Shown: one piece after another, positions 33,701 to 39,810 of the stretch
How the letters are laid out: the number at the start of each line of letters is the position of its first letter
How positions within the stretch are numbered: the stretch's first letter is position 1
Origin: Methylomusa anaerophila
GTDB lineage: Bacteria > Bacillota > Negativicutes > Sporomusales > Sporomusaceae
DNA length: 64,000 bases
Assembly (NCBI RefSeq): GCF_003966895.1
Contig: NZ_AP018449.1
Location: forward strand, 1,608,001-1,672,000
Reading direction: 5' to 3'
Program-made: the position numbers and the translations under genes
The notes under the pieces: model-generated
Told to the model about the DNA's origin: nothing
Seen by the model: the letters and a program-made list of their open reading frames with translations, nothing else
The model's database searches: none

Positions 33701-36388
33701 CAGTCGTCAATTACATACACGCTAACCGCCAATGTGGAGAACCTAACCCTGACCGGTACGGCCAACATCAACGGCACTGGTAATGAGCTAAATAATACCA
33801 TCATTGGCAACAGCGGCAACAACATTCTTGACGGCGATCTGGGCGCTGATAATATGGCCGGTGGCGCCGGCAACGATATTTACATGGTAGACAACAGCGG
33901 TGATGTTGTTACCGAAATTCCCGGCGGGGGCAGCGATACCGTCCAGTCCAGCATCAGCTATACCCTCACTGCCAATGTCGAGAACCTGATTTTGACCGGT
34001 ACAGCCAATATCAATGGCACCGGTAATACACTGAATAACAGCCTTACCGGCAATAGCGGCAACAACACCTTAAACGCCGGTCTTGGCGCCGACACCATGG
34101 CCGGCGGCGCCGGCAACGATACTTACGTTGTGGACAATACCGGCGACGTTGTTACTGAAAATGCCGCTGAAGGCACTGATGCCGTGCAGTCCAGCATTAG
34201 CTACACCTTAGGAGCCAATGTGGAAAATCTGACGTTAACCGGTATGGCCAACATCAACGGCACAGGTAATGAACTGAACAACATTCTGACGGGAAACAAC
34301 GGCAGCAATATTCTTGACGGTGGTCTAGGCGCAGATGTTATGCTGGGAGGTCTTGGCAACGATACCTATGTAGTGGACAATACCGGCGACGTTGTCAGCG
34401 AAGCTGCCGGTCAAGGCACCGACATCGTGCAGTCCGGCATCAGCTACATATTGGGAGCCAATGTGGAAAACCTGACCCTTACCGGCGCGGCCGACATCAA
34501 CGGCGCCGGCAATACACAAAATAACAGCCTTATCGGCAACGGCGGCAATAACGTGCTAAACGGTGATATTGGCGCGGATACCATGCTGGGTGGCGCCGGC
34601 AACGATACCTATGTAGTGGACAACGCCGGCGACGTTGTCAGCGAAGCTGCCGGCCAAGGCACCGACATCGTGCAGTCCGGTATCAGCTACATATTGGGAG
34701 CCAATGTGGAAAACCTGATCCTAACCGGCGCGGCCAACCTCAACGGCACGGGCAATGCCCTTGACAACATCCTGGCCGGCAACAGCGGAGCCAACATCCT
34801 GGACGGCGGTCTCGGGGCGGATGTTATGGCCGGTTCACTGGGCGATGATGTCTACATGGTAGATAACGCCAATGATGCTATCGTCGAGTATGCCGGTGAA
34901 GGCAACGATAGCGCCTATTCCAGCGTCAGCTATACACTGGGAGCCAATATTGAGAATCTGACTCTGACCGGTACTGCCGGCATCAATGGCACAGGCAATG
35001 AACTCAACAATGTCCTGGTAGGCAACAGCGGCAACAATGTCCTTTATGGTTATCTCGGATCAGATACCATGGTCGGCGGGCAGGGTGATGATAACTATAT
35101 CGTCGACAATGCCGGGGACGTTGTTGCGGAAAATGCGGGCGAAGGTAGCGACACCGTGCAGTCCGGCATCGGTTATACCTTGGGAGCTAATGTGGAGAAC
35201 CTGGTTCTTACCGGTACAGCCGGTATCAATGGAACCGGCAACGGACTTGATAACGTCCTTATCGGCAACAGCGGCAATAACGTTCTGGATGGCGGACTTG
35301 GCGCCGATACTATGGCCGGCGGTTCAGGCAACGATACCTATATTGTGGACAACACCACCGACGCAGTTGTCGAAAATGCCGGCGAAGGGGCCGATACCGT
35401 ACAAGCCAGCGTTACCTACACCTTGCACGACAACACTGAAAATCTGGTTTTAACCGGCACTGCGAACATCAACGGCACAGGCAATGAACTCAACAATGTT
35501 CTGGTAGGCAACAGCGGCGACAATGTCCTTTATGGTAACCTCGGGGCGGACACTATGGCCGGTGGCTTAGGCAATGATACTTATATCGTAGACAGTGCCA
35601 GCGATACTGTTAGCGAAAATGCCAATGAAGGCAGCGATACCATCCTTGCAAGCATCAGTCATACTTTAGGGGCCAATACTGAGAACCTGACCCTGACCGG
35701 CATTGCCGGCATCAGCGGCACGGGCAATGAACTCAACAACATTTTGGTGGGCAACAACGGCGACAATGTTCTCAACGGCGGCCAGGGCGCCGATGTAATG
35801 GCCGGCGGACAAGGGAATGATACCTATATCGTCGACAATGACAATGACATTGTTGCGGAAAATGCCGGTGAAGGCATTGACACTGTGCAGTCCAGCATAA
35901 GTTACGGTTTAGGTGCGAATGTGGAGAATCTGAGTCTGTTAGGCGGGTCTGATATTAATGGTGTAGGCAACGGGTTGAACAATACCATTTACGGCAACAG
36001 CGGCGACAACACTCTCTACGGTGACGCCGGTGATGATTACTTGCTGGGCGGCGACGGCAACGATATTTTGACCGGCAGCGCCGGCAATGATACCCTGCGA
36101 GGCGGCCTGGGAGATGATATCTATACCTGGGGGATAGGCTCCGGCAATGACACCATAATCAGTTATGAAGGAGCAGATAACGGCTTTGATAGAGTCCTGT
36201 TTGTTGATCTATATTTTGCCAGTTTAGCATTTTCGGCAACAACCGCCGATAACGATTTGGTAGGCACTATAAGCCAAACCGGTGAAACCATTCGTTTTAC
36301 CGACTGGCGGTTAGGGTCGGATTATCAGATAAAAGAATTCCAGTTCGCGGACGGGACAGTAGCAGGCAATGATATTCAATTTGAGTAA
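21755..36388 (+). CDS. Giant RTX-like beta-roll protein (4877 aa), predicted type I secreted adhesin
   Basis: The protein has no signal peptide and is almost entirely tandem repeats of about 81 residues. By eye I count about 53 units. Each has a GNSGxNxLDGGxGADTMAGG beta-roll piece with calcium-binding GGxGxD nonapeptides, then DTYIVDNxGDxVxEN, DTVQSSITYTL and NVENLTLTG. Some central units carry extra LYGG nonapeptides. Two non-repeat modules of the haemolysin-type calcium-binding related kind occur: one near residues 1085-1185 (GETLTINKWFDG), one at the very C-terminus (GETIRFTDWRLGSDYQIKEF). The C-terminus is acidic/hydrophobic (QFADGTVAGNDIQFE), consistent with a type I secretion signal. 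GGAGGG precedes the ATG. The ABC/HlyD pair at 54.5-58.1 kb is the likely exporter. Surface adhesin or matrix protein is inference. Confidence 0.88.
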   Translation: MSDNTLNGGTGNDTLNGSGSSYTMAGSMGDDTYIVDDAGDVVVENPDEGNDTVEASITYALDANVEDLTLTGTGNIDGTGNELDNVLTGNSGDNTLDGRDGADTMSGGQGNDTYIVDNVGDVVSESIAEGIDTVQSNISYSLGTNVENLVLTGAGAINGTGNELDNFIAGNSDDNMLDGGLGADTMAGSLGNDTYVIDDAGDVVTENVGEGIDTVQSSLTYNLGANLENLLLTGTANINGTGNSLNNIIIGNSGSNILDGDAGADMMAGGLGDDTYIVNSVGDVVAENINEGTDTAQSSVTYTLGANVENLTLTGTGAINGGGNTLDNVLTGNSGSNILDGRAGADTMAGGLGNDIYMVDNIGDIVSENDNEGTDMVQSSITYGLGASVENLALTGTEAINGTGNALNNVLTGNSGSNILDGGSGADTMTGGLGDDTYIVDNVGDIVNETFNEGTDTVQSSVSYTLNGNIENLTLTGTEAINGGGNELDNVLIGNSGSNVLDGGAGADTMTGGLGDDTYTVDDAGDIVSENANEGTDMVQSSITYTLGANVENLTLTGTGTINGDGNALDNVLIGNSGSNALDGGAGTDIMAGGLGNDTYVVDNTGDIVNENAYEGIDTVQSSITYTLGANVENLALTGIEAINGTGNALNNVLTGNSGSNILDGGIGADTMTGGLGDDTYVVDNAGDITCESAGEGTDIVLSSVSYTLNADIENLILTGTGAINGAGNALDNKITGNDGSNILDGGAGADTMAGGLGNDTYVVDNVSDIVSENVSEGTDTVQTSITYTLGANAENLTLTGTEAINGVGNALDNIITGNSGSNILDGGAGADIMSGGLGSDTYVIDNIGDIVAENVNEGTDTVRSFITYTLGANLENLTLTGVGASNGTGNQLNNIISGNSGSNILDGGAGADTLAGGLGDDIYAVDNVGDIVSENVNEGTDTVQSSITYTLGANVENLTLTGTGTINGAGNELDNIITGNSGNNSLDGGAGADIMAGGLGDDTYIVDSAEDVVAENTGEGTDMVQSSITYTLGANVENLALTGTGAINGNGNALGNVITGNSGNNILNGGAGNDTLKGGLGDDIYIYGLGSGNDTIDNYSGTSGHGVDTIQFGQEITSDSIDYLQSGQDIILRIKDSGETLTINKWFDGSLYQVESLRFFDNSELTAAEVTSKAGMAAALMGTVSDDNLTGKIRYGIGGNDVLNGTSGNDQLFGGTGNDTYIVNNVDDVVIEYDNEGVDAVQSSVSFTLGANVENLTLTGSDNINSTGNELDNVILGNSGDNVIDGGLGADAMAGGSGNDTYIVENTGDMVSENAAAGNDSVQSSITYALGANVENLTLTGSDNINGTGNELDNVIIGNSGNNILDGGSGNDYLVGGLGADSMAGGSGNDSYIVDDIGDIVTENAGEGNDTVQSSIAYALTANVENLTLTGSDNINGTGNELDNGILGNSGDNVVDGGLGADTMAGGSGNDTYIVENTGDMVTENAAAGVDSVQSSISYDLTANVENLTLTGSDNINGTGNELDNGILGNSGDNVIDGGLGADIMAGGSGNDTYIVDNTGDTVLENAAAGIDSVQSSITYTLTANVENLTLTGSDNINGAGNELDNGILGNSGSNVLDGGAGDDTLSGGIGNDTLSGGSGNDLLDGGLGADIMAGGSGNDIYIIDNMGDMVLENAAAGIDSVQSSISYALTANVENLTLTGSNNINGTGNELDNGILGNSGDNVIDGGLGADTMAGGSGNDTYLVDDMGDIVTENDGEGVDSVQSSITYTLTANVENLTLTGSGNINGAGNELDNVIRGNSGNNVLDGQAGDDTLSGGVGNDKLLGGSGNDLLDGGLGADIIVGGTGNDTYIVDNMGDIVLENAAAGIDSVRSSISYALTANVENLTLTGSGNINGAGNELDNVILGSSGDNLVNGGLGADTMAGGSGNDTYIVENTGDTVLENVDQGKDTVQSSITYTLTDNVEDLILTGSGHINGTGNELDNVISGNSGSNILDGGAGNDTLYGGCKSDTLYGGSGNDYLNGGQCADTMAGGSGADTYVVDNVFDIVVENNNEGIDTIQSSVTYTLSANVENLTLTGNCNINGGGNELDNIVVGNNGNNVLAGEKGNDSLYGGSDEDLLYGGEGNDLLDGGADADIMLGGTGNDTYIVDNFRDRVMENRNEGIDTVQASITYTLTDNVENLTLTGDADLNGTGNMLNNSLIGNNGDNILDGGLGADAMSGGSGNDTYIVDNSGDVVVENAGEGLDTAQASINYTLGANVENLVLTGNGNIRGTGNELNNVISGNNGSNVLDGGAGDDILYGGVKSDKLYGGCGRDYGNGSQGTDTMTGGTGDDTYIIDDNGNVIIEKAGEGIDTVKSSVTYTLGANVENLILTGPGNIRGTGNELNNVIISLSTSGNNILDGGAGDDSLYGGIKKDQLYGGGGNDYLDGGECTDTMAGGIGDDTYIVDNSGDVVIEGAGEGIDTVQASATYTLSANVENLTLTGNENLNGTGNTLNNSLIGNSGDNILNGGLGADTMNGGSGNDTYIVDNSGDVVVENAGEGLDTAQASINYTLGANVENLVLTGNGNINGTGNELNNVISGNNGSNVLDGGAGDDILYGGVKSDKLYGGCGRDYGNGSQGTDTMTGGTGDDTYIIDDNGNVIIEKAGEGIDTVKSSVTYTLGANVENLILTGPGNIRGTGNELNNVIISLSTSGNNILDGGAGDDSLYGGIKKDQLYGGGGNDYLDGGECTDTMAGGIGDDTYIVDNSGDVVIEGAGEGIDTVQASATYTLSANVENLTLTGNENLNGTGNTLNNSLIGNSGDNILNGGLGADTMNGGSGNDTYIVDNSGDVVVENAGEGLDTARASINYTLGANVENLVLTGNGNINGTGNELNNVISGNSGNNILAGGAGDDTYIIGNSGDVVIENAGEGVDTVKSSVTYTLGANVENLTLTGNGNISGTGNELDNVITGNSGYNSLDGGAGADSLYGGVKKDQLYGGSGNDYLDGGEGTDTMAGGSGDDTYIVDNTDDVVLEGVGEGIDIVQSSATYILRANVENLTLTGTRNINGGGNELDNIIIGNAGNNALDGEAGNDSLYGGSDEDLLYGDKGNDLLDGGVDADIMLGGSGNDTYIVDNACDKVIESCNEGMDSVEASITYTLVNNVENLTLTGDANLNGTGNALNNILIGNDGNNVLNGKAGDDTLYGEGGSDSLYGGTGNDYLDGGFGTDAMYGGTGDDTYIVDNNVDLVVEKTNEGIDTVQASITYTLTANVDNLTLTGTAGIDGAGNGLNNVMLGNSGDNVLDGGAGADTMAGGLGNDTYIVDNNGDIVVEKANEGADTVQSTISYALTANVENLSLTGNADIDGAGNELDNVLRGNSGNNVLDGKAGNDYIDGGLGADSMAGGLDGDTYIVDNNGDLVSESAGEGIDSVQSSITYGLTANVENLALTGIADINGAGNELDNAILGNSGSNVIDGGLGADSMAGGLGGDTYIVDNSGDLVSENASGGVDSVQSSITYGLTANVENLTLTGTTDIDGTGNELDNTILGNSGDNGIDGGLGADTMAGGLGDDTYIVDNNGDLVSENAGEGVDSVQSSITYGLTANVENLTLTGTTDIDGAGNELDNTILGNSGNNVIDGGLGADSMAGGLGDDTYIVDNNGDLVSENAGEGVDSVQSSITYGLTANVENLTLTGTTDIDGTGNELDNTILGNSGDNGIDGGLGADTMAGGLGDDTYIVDNNGDLVSENADQGIDEVQSSITYTLTANAENLILTGSTNINGAGNALDNVITGNSGNNILDGGLDADTMMGGLGSDTYIVDNAGDIIIENSGQGTDNVQSSISYVLAANVENLMLTGTANINGTGNALNNTLAGNSGDNILDGGRGADNMMGNAGNDIYVVDNAGDSIIERADEGIDTVQSRVSYTLGANIENMILTGTGNINSIGNELDNILIGNRGNNLLNGGLGADAMAGGAGNDIYIVDNNGDIVKEAAGEGTDVVQSSITYTLTANVENLTLTGTANINGTGNELNNTIIGNSGNNILDGDLGADNMAGGAGNDIYMVDNSGDVVTEIPGGGSDTVQSSISYTLTANVENLILTGTANINGTGNTLNNSLTGNSGNNTLNAGLGADTMAGGAGNDTYVVDNTGDVVTENAAEGTDAVQSSISYTLGANVENLTLTGMANINGTGNELNNILTGNNGSNILDGGLGADVMLGGLGNDTYVVDNTGDVVSEAAGQGTDIVQSGISYILGANVENLTLTGAADINGAGNTQNNSLIGNGGNNVLNGDIGADTMLGGAGNDTYVVDNAGDVVSEAAGQGTDIVQSGISYILGANVENLILTGAANLNGTGNALDNILAGNSGANILDGGLGADVMAGSLGDDVYMVDNANDAIVEYAGEGNDSAYSSVSYTLGANIENLTLTGTAGINGTGNELNNVLVGNSGNNVLYGYLGSDTMVGGQGDDNYIVDNAGDVVAENAGEGSDTVQSGIGYTLGANVENLVLTGTAGINGTGNGLDNVLIGNSGNNVLDGGLGADTMAGGSGNDTYIVDNTTDAVVENAGEGADTVQASVTYTLHDNTENLVLTGTANINGTGNELNNVLVGNSGDNVLYGNLGADTMAGGLGNDTYIVDSASDTVSENANEGSDTILASISHTLGANTENLTLTGIAGISGTGNELNNILVGNNGDNVLNGGQGADVMAGGQGNDTYIVDNDNDIVAENAGEGIDTVQSSISYGLGANVENLSLLGGSDINGVGNGLNNTIYGNSGDNTLYGDAGDDYLLGGDGNDILTGSAGNDTLRGGLGDDIYTWGIGSGNDTIISYEGADNGFDRVLFVDLYFASLAFSATTADNDLVGTISQTGETIRFTDWRLGSDYQIKEFQFADGTVAGNDIQFE
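28430..30300 (+). repeat. 897-bp near-identical tandem duplication within the giant gene
   Basis: An 897-base (299-residue) block comprising three beta-roll units is present twice in tandem, with the start of a third copy. For example, the stretch at 28741 recurs at 29638 with the same downstream sequence over hundreds of bases. Only scattered differences are seen (e.g. AATATCCGC at 28567 against AATATCAAC at 29464). The boundaries given are approximate. Confidence 0.85.
32207..32935 (+). repeat. Three near-identical 243-bp repeat units
   Basis: Units beginning GTCAGTGAAAACGCC at 32207, 32450 and 32693 have an exact 243-base (81-codon) period. The first and third units share the same variant DGTGNELDN...DNGIDGG, implying a 486-base higher-order duplication. 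This gives the basic repeat size of the giant protein. Confidence 0.85.
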
Positions 36389-36512
36389 ACCAAGGATTCA
36401 GAGGTAGAAAGGCATTTCCGGCATGCTCAAACTTTGGCTCAACTGGCTTTGGCAACAAAATTACCGTAATACCAACCCTGCTTAGGAATGCCATCTGCAA
36501 TAAATAAAACAG

Positions 36513-36540
36513 GTGGGACCGGAAAACCGGTGCCGCCCAC
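36513..36540 (+). repeat. Composite hairpin in the gap before the first DGT-repeat gene
   Basis: GTGGG (36513-36517)/CCCAC (36536-36540) encloses ACCGG-aaaa-CCGGT (36518-36531). It is not followed by a T run. The adjacent downstream text (GTTCAAGGGGGGATTTTACA) recurs almost unchanged at 41330, upstream of the second WD40 gene, so this leader was duplicated with the array. Confidence 0.5.
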
Positions 36541-36672
36541 AGTTCAAGGGGGGATTTTACAGAGAAAAGCTAAGCTAACCGGTCGCGGCGTGACCTCATT
36601 GCTTCAAAGTTTTCAACGTTATGGTAAGAAAACACTTAAAGAGCACTTTATTTAGAGAGGAGATTGAAAAAA

Positions 36673-39654
36673 ATGGGTGGAGGCGGATGGATAGCCCAGG
36701 CGCTGGGGATCATATTTCCCCCCTTGCAGCCGATAGTCCAATACTATAGCGCGGCGGTAGCCATAGAACATGGCGATGTACTGGGCCTGATAACCAGTAT
36801 CGGAGCAAGTATCGGCATACCCCAGGAAACAATCAATTATATTGCGGAGGCGCAATCTGTCGTAACTGCCAGTCAGACCAACGATTGGGCGAGTATCCTG
36901 GCCGGCACGGTCGGCAAGCAGCTTGGCATTGACGCGGGTACCCGGCGATTCATATCTGAGGCGCAAACAGTGTACAATACGGCTGAAAACGGCTTGGAAG
37001 GCTTTCTAGCAAGCGGGTTTATCCAGCAACAGACTTTAGCGTTTCTTAAGCAGGCTTTTCCCCCGCCGCCGATAGTTATGCCGGACGGCACCATTAGACA
37101 GAACTTATATGACGGCAGCGTTAGGGAGACTGCACCGGACGGCACCGTAAAAGAAATCTCGAAGAAAGACGGCGTTATAACGGTCACTGAAAGTAACGGC
37201 ACCAAAACCGTCTATATACCCAACGGCCCGACAACGGTTTATACGCCGGACGGTTCCGTAATCATTTGGAGAGACGGTATCCAAGTCATGATCGGTCCGG
37301 ACGGCACCATTGTGACAAAATTCCCGGATGGTTCCCGGCAAACGCTTATGCCGAACGGGACCTACTTAACATGGGCGGCTGACGGCAGCCAAACCGTGAC
37401 TTCACCGAACGGGTCTCAAATTGTGTACGGGGCTGACCATAGCGTAACGTTGTATGAGACTGACGGCACTAAACGGGTATACGCCGATGACGGTACAGAA
37501 ACGGTGTATCAAACCGACGGCACGACAATAGTGAATATGTCCGACGGCAGAGTCACAACCACAACAGCCGACGGTGCTGTAACGGTGATTGACCCCGACG
37601 GTAAACGGACGGAGTATGACATCTATGGCAACAAAACTGTATTTGAAACCAATGGAACGATGGAGGAATATGCACCGGACAACACTATGGCGGTGACTGA
37701 GCCCAACGGCGCTCGGACATTGACTTTGCCGGACAATACTCAAATGGTAATTGACACCAACGGTATTCGAACAGTGACTGAGCCGGGCGGTACCCAAACC
37801 AGCTTCGGAATTAACGGCACGGTAAAAGTAACTGAACCCAGCGGCATGACAACAGAGTATACCCCCAATGGTACGCGAACAGTGTATGATACTGACGGCA
37901 TCCAAACCATATATAAGACAAACGGCACCCGGGTGGTGATCGATACAGACAACACCCGAACAATGTTTAAGGTTGACGGCACCAAAGTAGTATTTGCCCC
38001 CGACGGCAAGATAACGGAGTATACGACTGACGGCAAGATAACGGAATATACGACTAACGGCAATAAAACCGAGACTGCGCCGGATGGTAATGTAACTGTG
38101 ACTCCTAACAGCCCTTATCCGGAAACGGATATAGCCAATCCTATAGCAACTGCTACTACAACGCTTGGTGGTTTACAAGCCAATGCGGTAGACACGATGA
38201 TCGCTGCTTTGGGAACCACTACACCGGAACCCGTTACTCTTGACGACGGTAAACAATATATTTTGGTGTCTGGTCAAAAAATTGGAAATTTATATATTCC
38301 CCGCGAGGAATATGGCCAATTTATGGACAAATTTAATCAATCCCTTAATACTTGGCTTGCGCAGCATCCTGAAGCCCAACCGATTTTACAAAATGCTTTC
38401 GACAGTTTAAATCAGGCGCAAAGTCAATTACAATTGGATTCTAATGACACGATAATCCAAAACCAAACCAATGCGCAAATTTTGCAAACGGCTGCAACAA
38501 ATTTCTACGATGCTTTGCAAGCAGCGGGTATGACAGATTTCTTCGATGGAATGAGCGGCAGTTTCGATGAGTTTCACTTTAAAACCGTCCAAACGGATGG
38601 TGTGCCGGAAATCGGGGACGGCTTGTATAGTGGCATGTCATATTTCGTTAGTCCCGGCGCTGACCAAAGAGATCTTAACACACAAACGAATGCCGCACTA
38701 AGTAGTTACGTCTATCGGGGTGCAGACGCGACGGATATTCCGGAGGGACTCCAATCAATTGGCGTGTGGTCAAATCCGGAATCAGGCTATCACGCCGAGG
38801 CTTTTACGAATGGGGAAAAAATAATTGTAGCGTTCCGTGGAACGGACCAGTATCTTACAGACGGTCCGAGCGACCTGCAACTGGCGGCCGGAAGGAAAGT
38901 TGAGCAGTTTGCCGATGTGCGGCAGACTTACAACCAACTAATAGACATAATAAATGACCCCAACAGCGAGCTGCACGGCTTGCCAATCATGGCAACCGGC
39001 CATTCCCTCGGCGGCGCAGAGGCACAGTTTTTTACTGCCTTAGGATATCAAAAGGATATTACAATTGTCTCGGAAACCTTCGGTGCGCCGGGGATTGCAG
39101 AGTCTTTAGCCCGGGAAGGCATATTTGTTACCGACCCCAACGTATACGCTGTAGTAAACCATGTAAACGTAAATGATGTTTTCGGACAGAGCACATGTGG
39201 CGGGCATCTTGGAGTTGTTAGAAAATATGATATGAGTCCTTGGGGATTTAGAGGAGCTTTTCAGGAGCACGATATTGCAACTTATGAATCATATTTAAAC
39301 GATAATCCTATTATGTTGAGCGAATATTGCGACAAAATCAGGTTGTTTGGCGTTCCAATGGAATCAAATGCCCAAGTAAGTCCTGAATCGGTTCTTACTG
39401 CGACATCCTTTCTTCTGACAGGTAATGACATTAATAGTACGAATACGGAAACACTAGTGGCCCAAGCCGATACCTCACTGCTAGACAACACTCTTGCTTA
39501 TGACATGGCCGGCTTTGTGGCGGAAAGTAATGATACGGGAGTACTGATAACAGCCGGCAACTCGGGGTTGCCAGGGGATAGTTCCGCCAATTCGCTTCTC
39601 GTCACTACTGCCGGCAATGAACTTTATAATCAGGATCAGACCAAGGCAGCATAG
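36673..39654 (+). CDS. DGT-repeat protein 1 with a class 3 lipase domain (candidate secreted effector)
   Basis: Protein of 993 aa. The N-terminal 120 residues (MGGGGWIAQALGIIFPPLQP...) are shared with the protein at 43007. Residues about 140-475 are a run of short PDGTxxxYxxDGT repeats resembling the Tcp10/CPAP G-box single-layer beta-sheet. A helical linker follows, then an alpha/beta-hydrolase of the class 3 lipase type: IIVAFRGTD and the nucleophile elbow TGHSLGGAEAQF (Ser near 778). The final 50 residues (FVAESNDTG...NQDQTKAA) are shared with the paralogue and are probably a type I secretion signal. No signal peptide. ATG at 36673 is preferred over TTG at 36664 because the paralogue has TTA there. 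Lipase activity and secretion are predictions. Confidence 0.85.
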   Translation: MGGGGWIAQALGIIFPPLQPIVQYYSAAVAIEHGDVLGLITSIGASIGIPQETINYIAEAQSVVTASQTNDWASILAGTVGKQLGIDAGTRRFISEAQTVYNTAENGLEGFLASGFIQQQTLAFLKQAFPPPPIVMPDGTIRQNLYDGSVRETAPDGTVKEISKKDGVITVTESNGTKTVYIPNGPTTVYTPDGSVIIWRDGIQVMIGPDGTIVTKFPDGSRQTLMPNGTYLTWAADGSQTVTSPNGSQIVYGADHSVTLYETDGTKRVYADDGTETVYQTDGTTIVNMSDGRVTTTTADGAVTVIDPDGKRTEYDIYGNKTVFETNGTMEEYAPDNTMAVTEPNGARTLTLPDNTQMVIDTNGIRTVTEPGGTQTSFGINGTVKVTEPSGMTTEYTPNGTRTVYDTDGIQTIYKTNGTRVVIDTDNTRTMFKVDGTKVVFAPDGKITEYTTDGKITEYTTNGNKTETAPDGNVTVTPNSPYPETDIANPIATATTTLGGLQANAVDTMIAALGTTTPEPVTLDDGKQYILVSGQKIGNLYIPREEYGQFMDKFNQSLNTWLAQHPEAQPILQNAFDSLNQAQSQLQLDSNDTIIQNQTNAQILQTAATNFYDALQAAGMTDFFDGMSGSFDEFHFKTVQTDGVPEIGDGLYSGMSYFVSPGADQRDLNTQTNAALSSYVYRGADATDIPEGLQSIGVWSNPESGYHAEAFTNGEKIIVAFRGTDQYLTDGPSDLQLAAGRKVEQFADVRQTYNQLIDIINDPNSELHGLPIMATGHSLGGAEAQFFTALGYQKDITIVSETFGAPGIAESLAREGIFVTDPNVYAVVNHVNVNDVFGQSTCGGHLGVVRKYDMSPWGFRGAFQEHDIATYESYLNDNPIMLSEYCDKIRLFGVPMESNAQVSPESVLTATSFLLTGNDINSTNTETLVAQADTSLLDNTLAYDMAGFVAESNDTGVLITAGNSGLPGDSSANSLLVTTAGNELYNQDQTKAA

Positions 39655-39671
39655 CATTTTCGTGCACAGGC

Positions 39672-39726
39672 CGTAGAACCTTCCTGGGTCGCTGGCATAG
39701 ACCGGCAGGAGCAGGAGCGTTCCACG
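39672..39726 (+). repeat. Conserved post-DGT-gene hairpin, copy 1
   Basis: CGTAGAAC (39672-39679) pairs with GTTCCACG (39719-39726), allowing one mismatch; inner GCTGG/CCGGC pairing also fits. It begins 17 bases after the stop of DGT-repeat protein 1. The same structure with changed bases is found at 45373-45431 and 48817-48871. Confidence 0.55.
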
Positions 39727-39810
39727 ACCGTCACATTTTCAAAAGATTGTTTTATTGTCCGCACGGCTATAGATAGCTGTGGCTGACCATAATGGGGGGT
39801 AAATGGTTTT

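Noticed and set aside
21928..35453. Short frames antisense and out of frame within the giant gene
   Set aside because: They recur with the repeat period and mirror the coding repeats; none has its own ribosome site or recognisable product.
21755..36388. CRISPR-like or satellite array
   Set aside because: The periodicity is 243 bases and entirely in one open frame with protein-level conservation; there are no short repeats with unique spacers and no cas genes.
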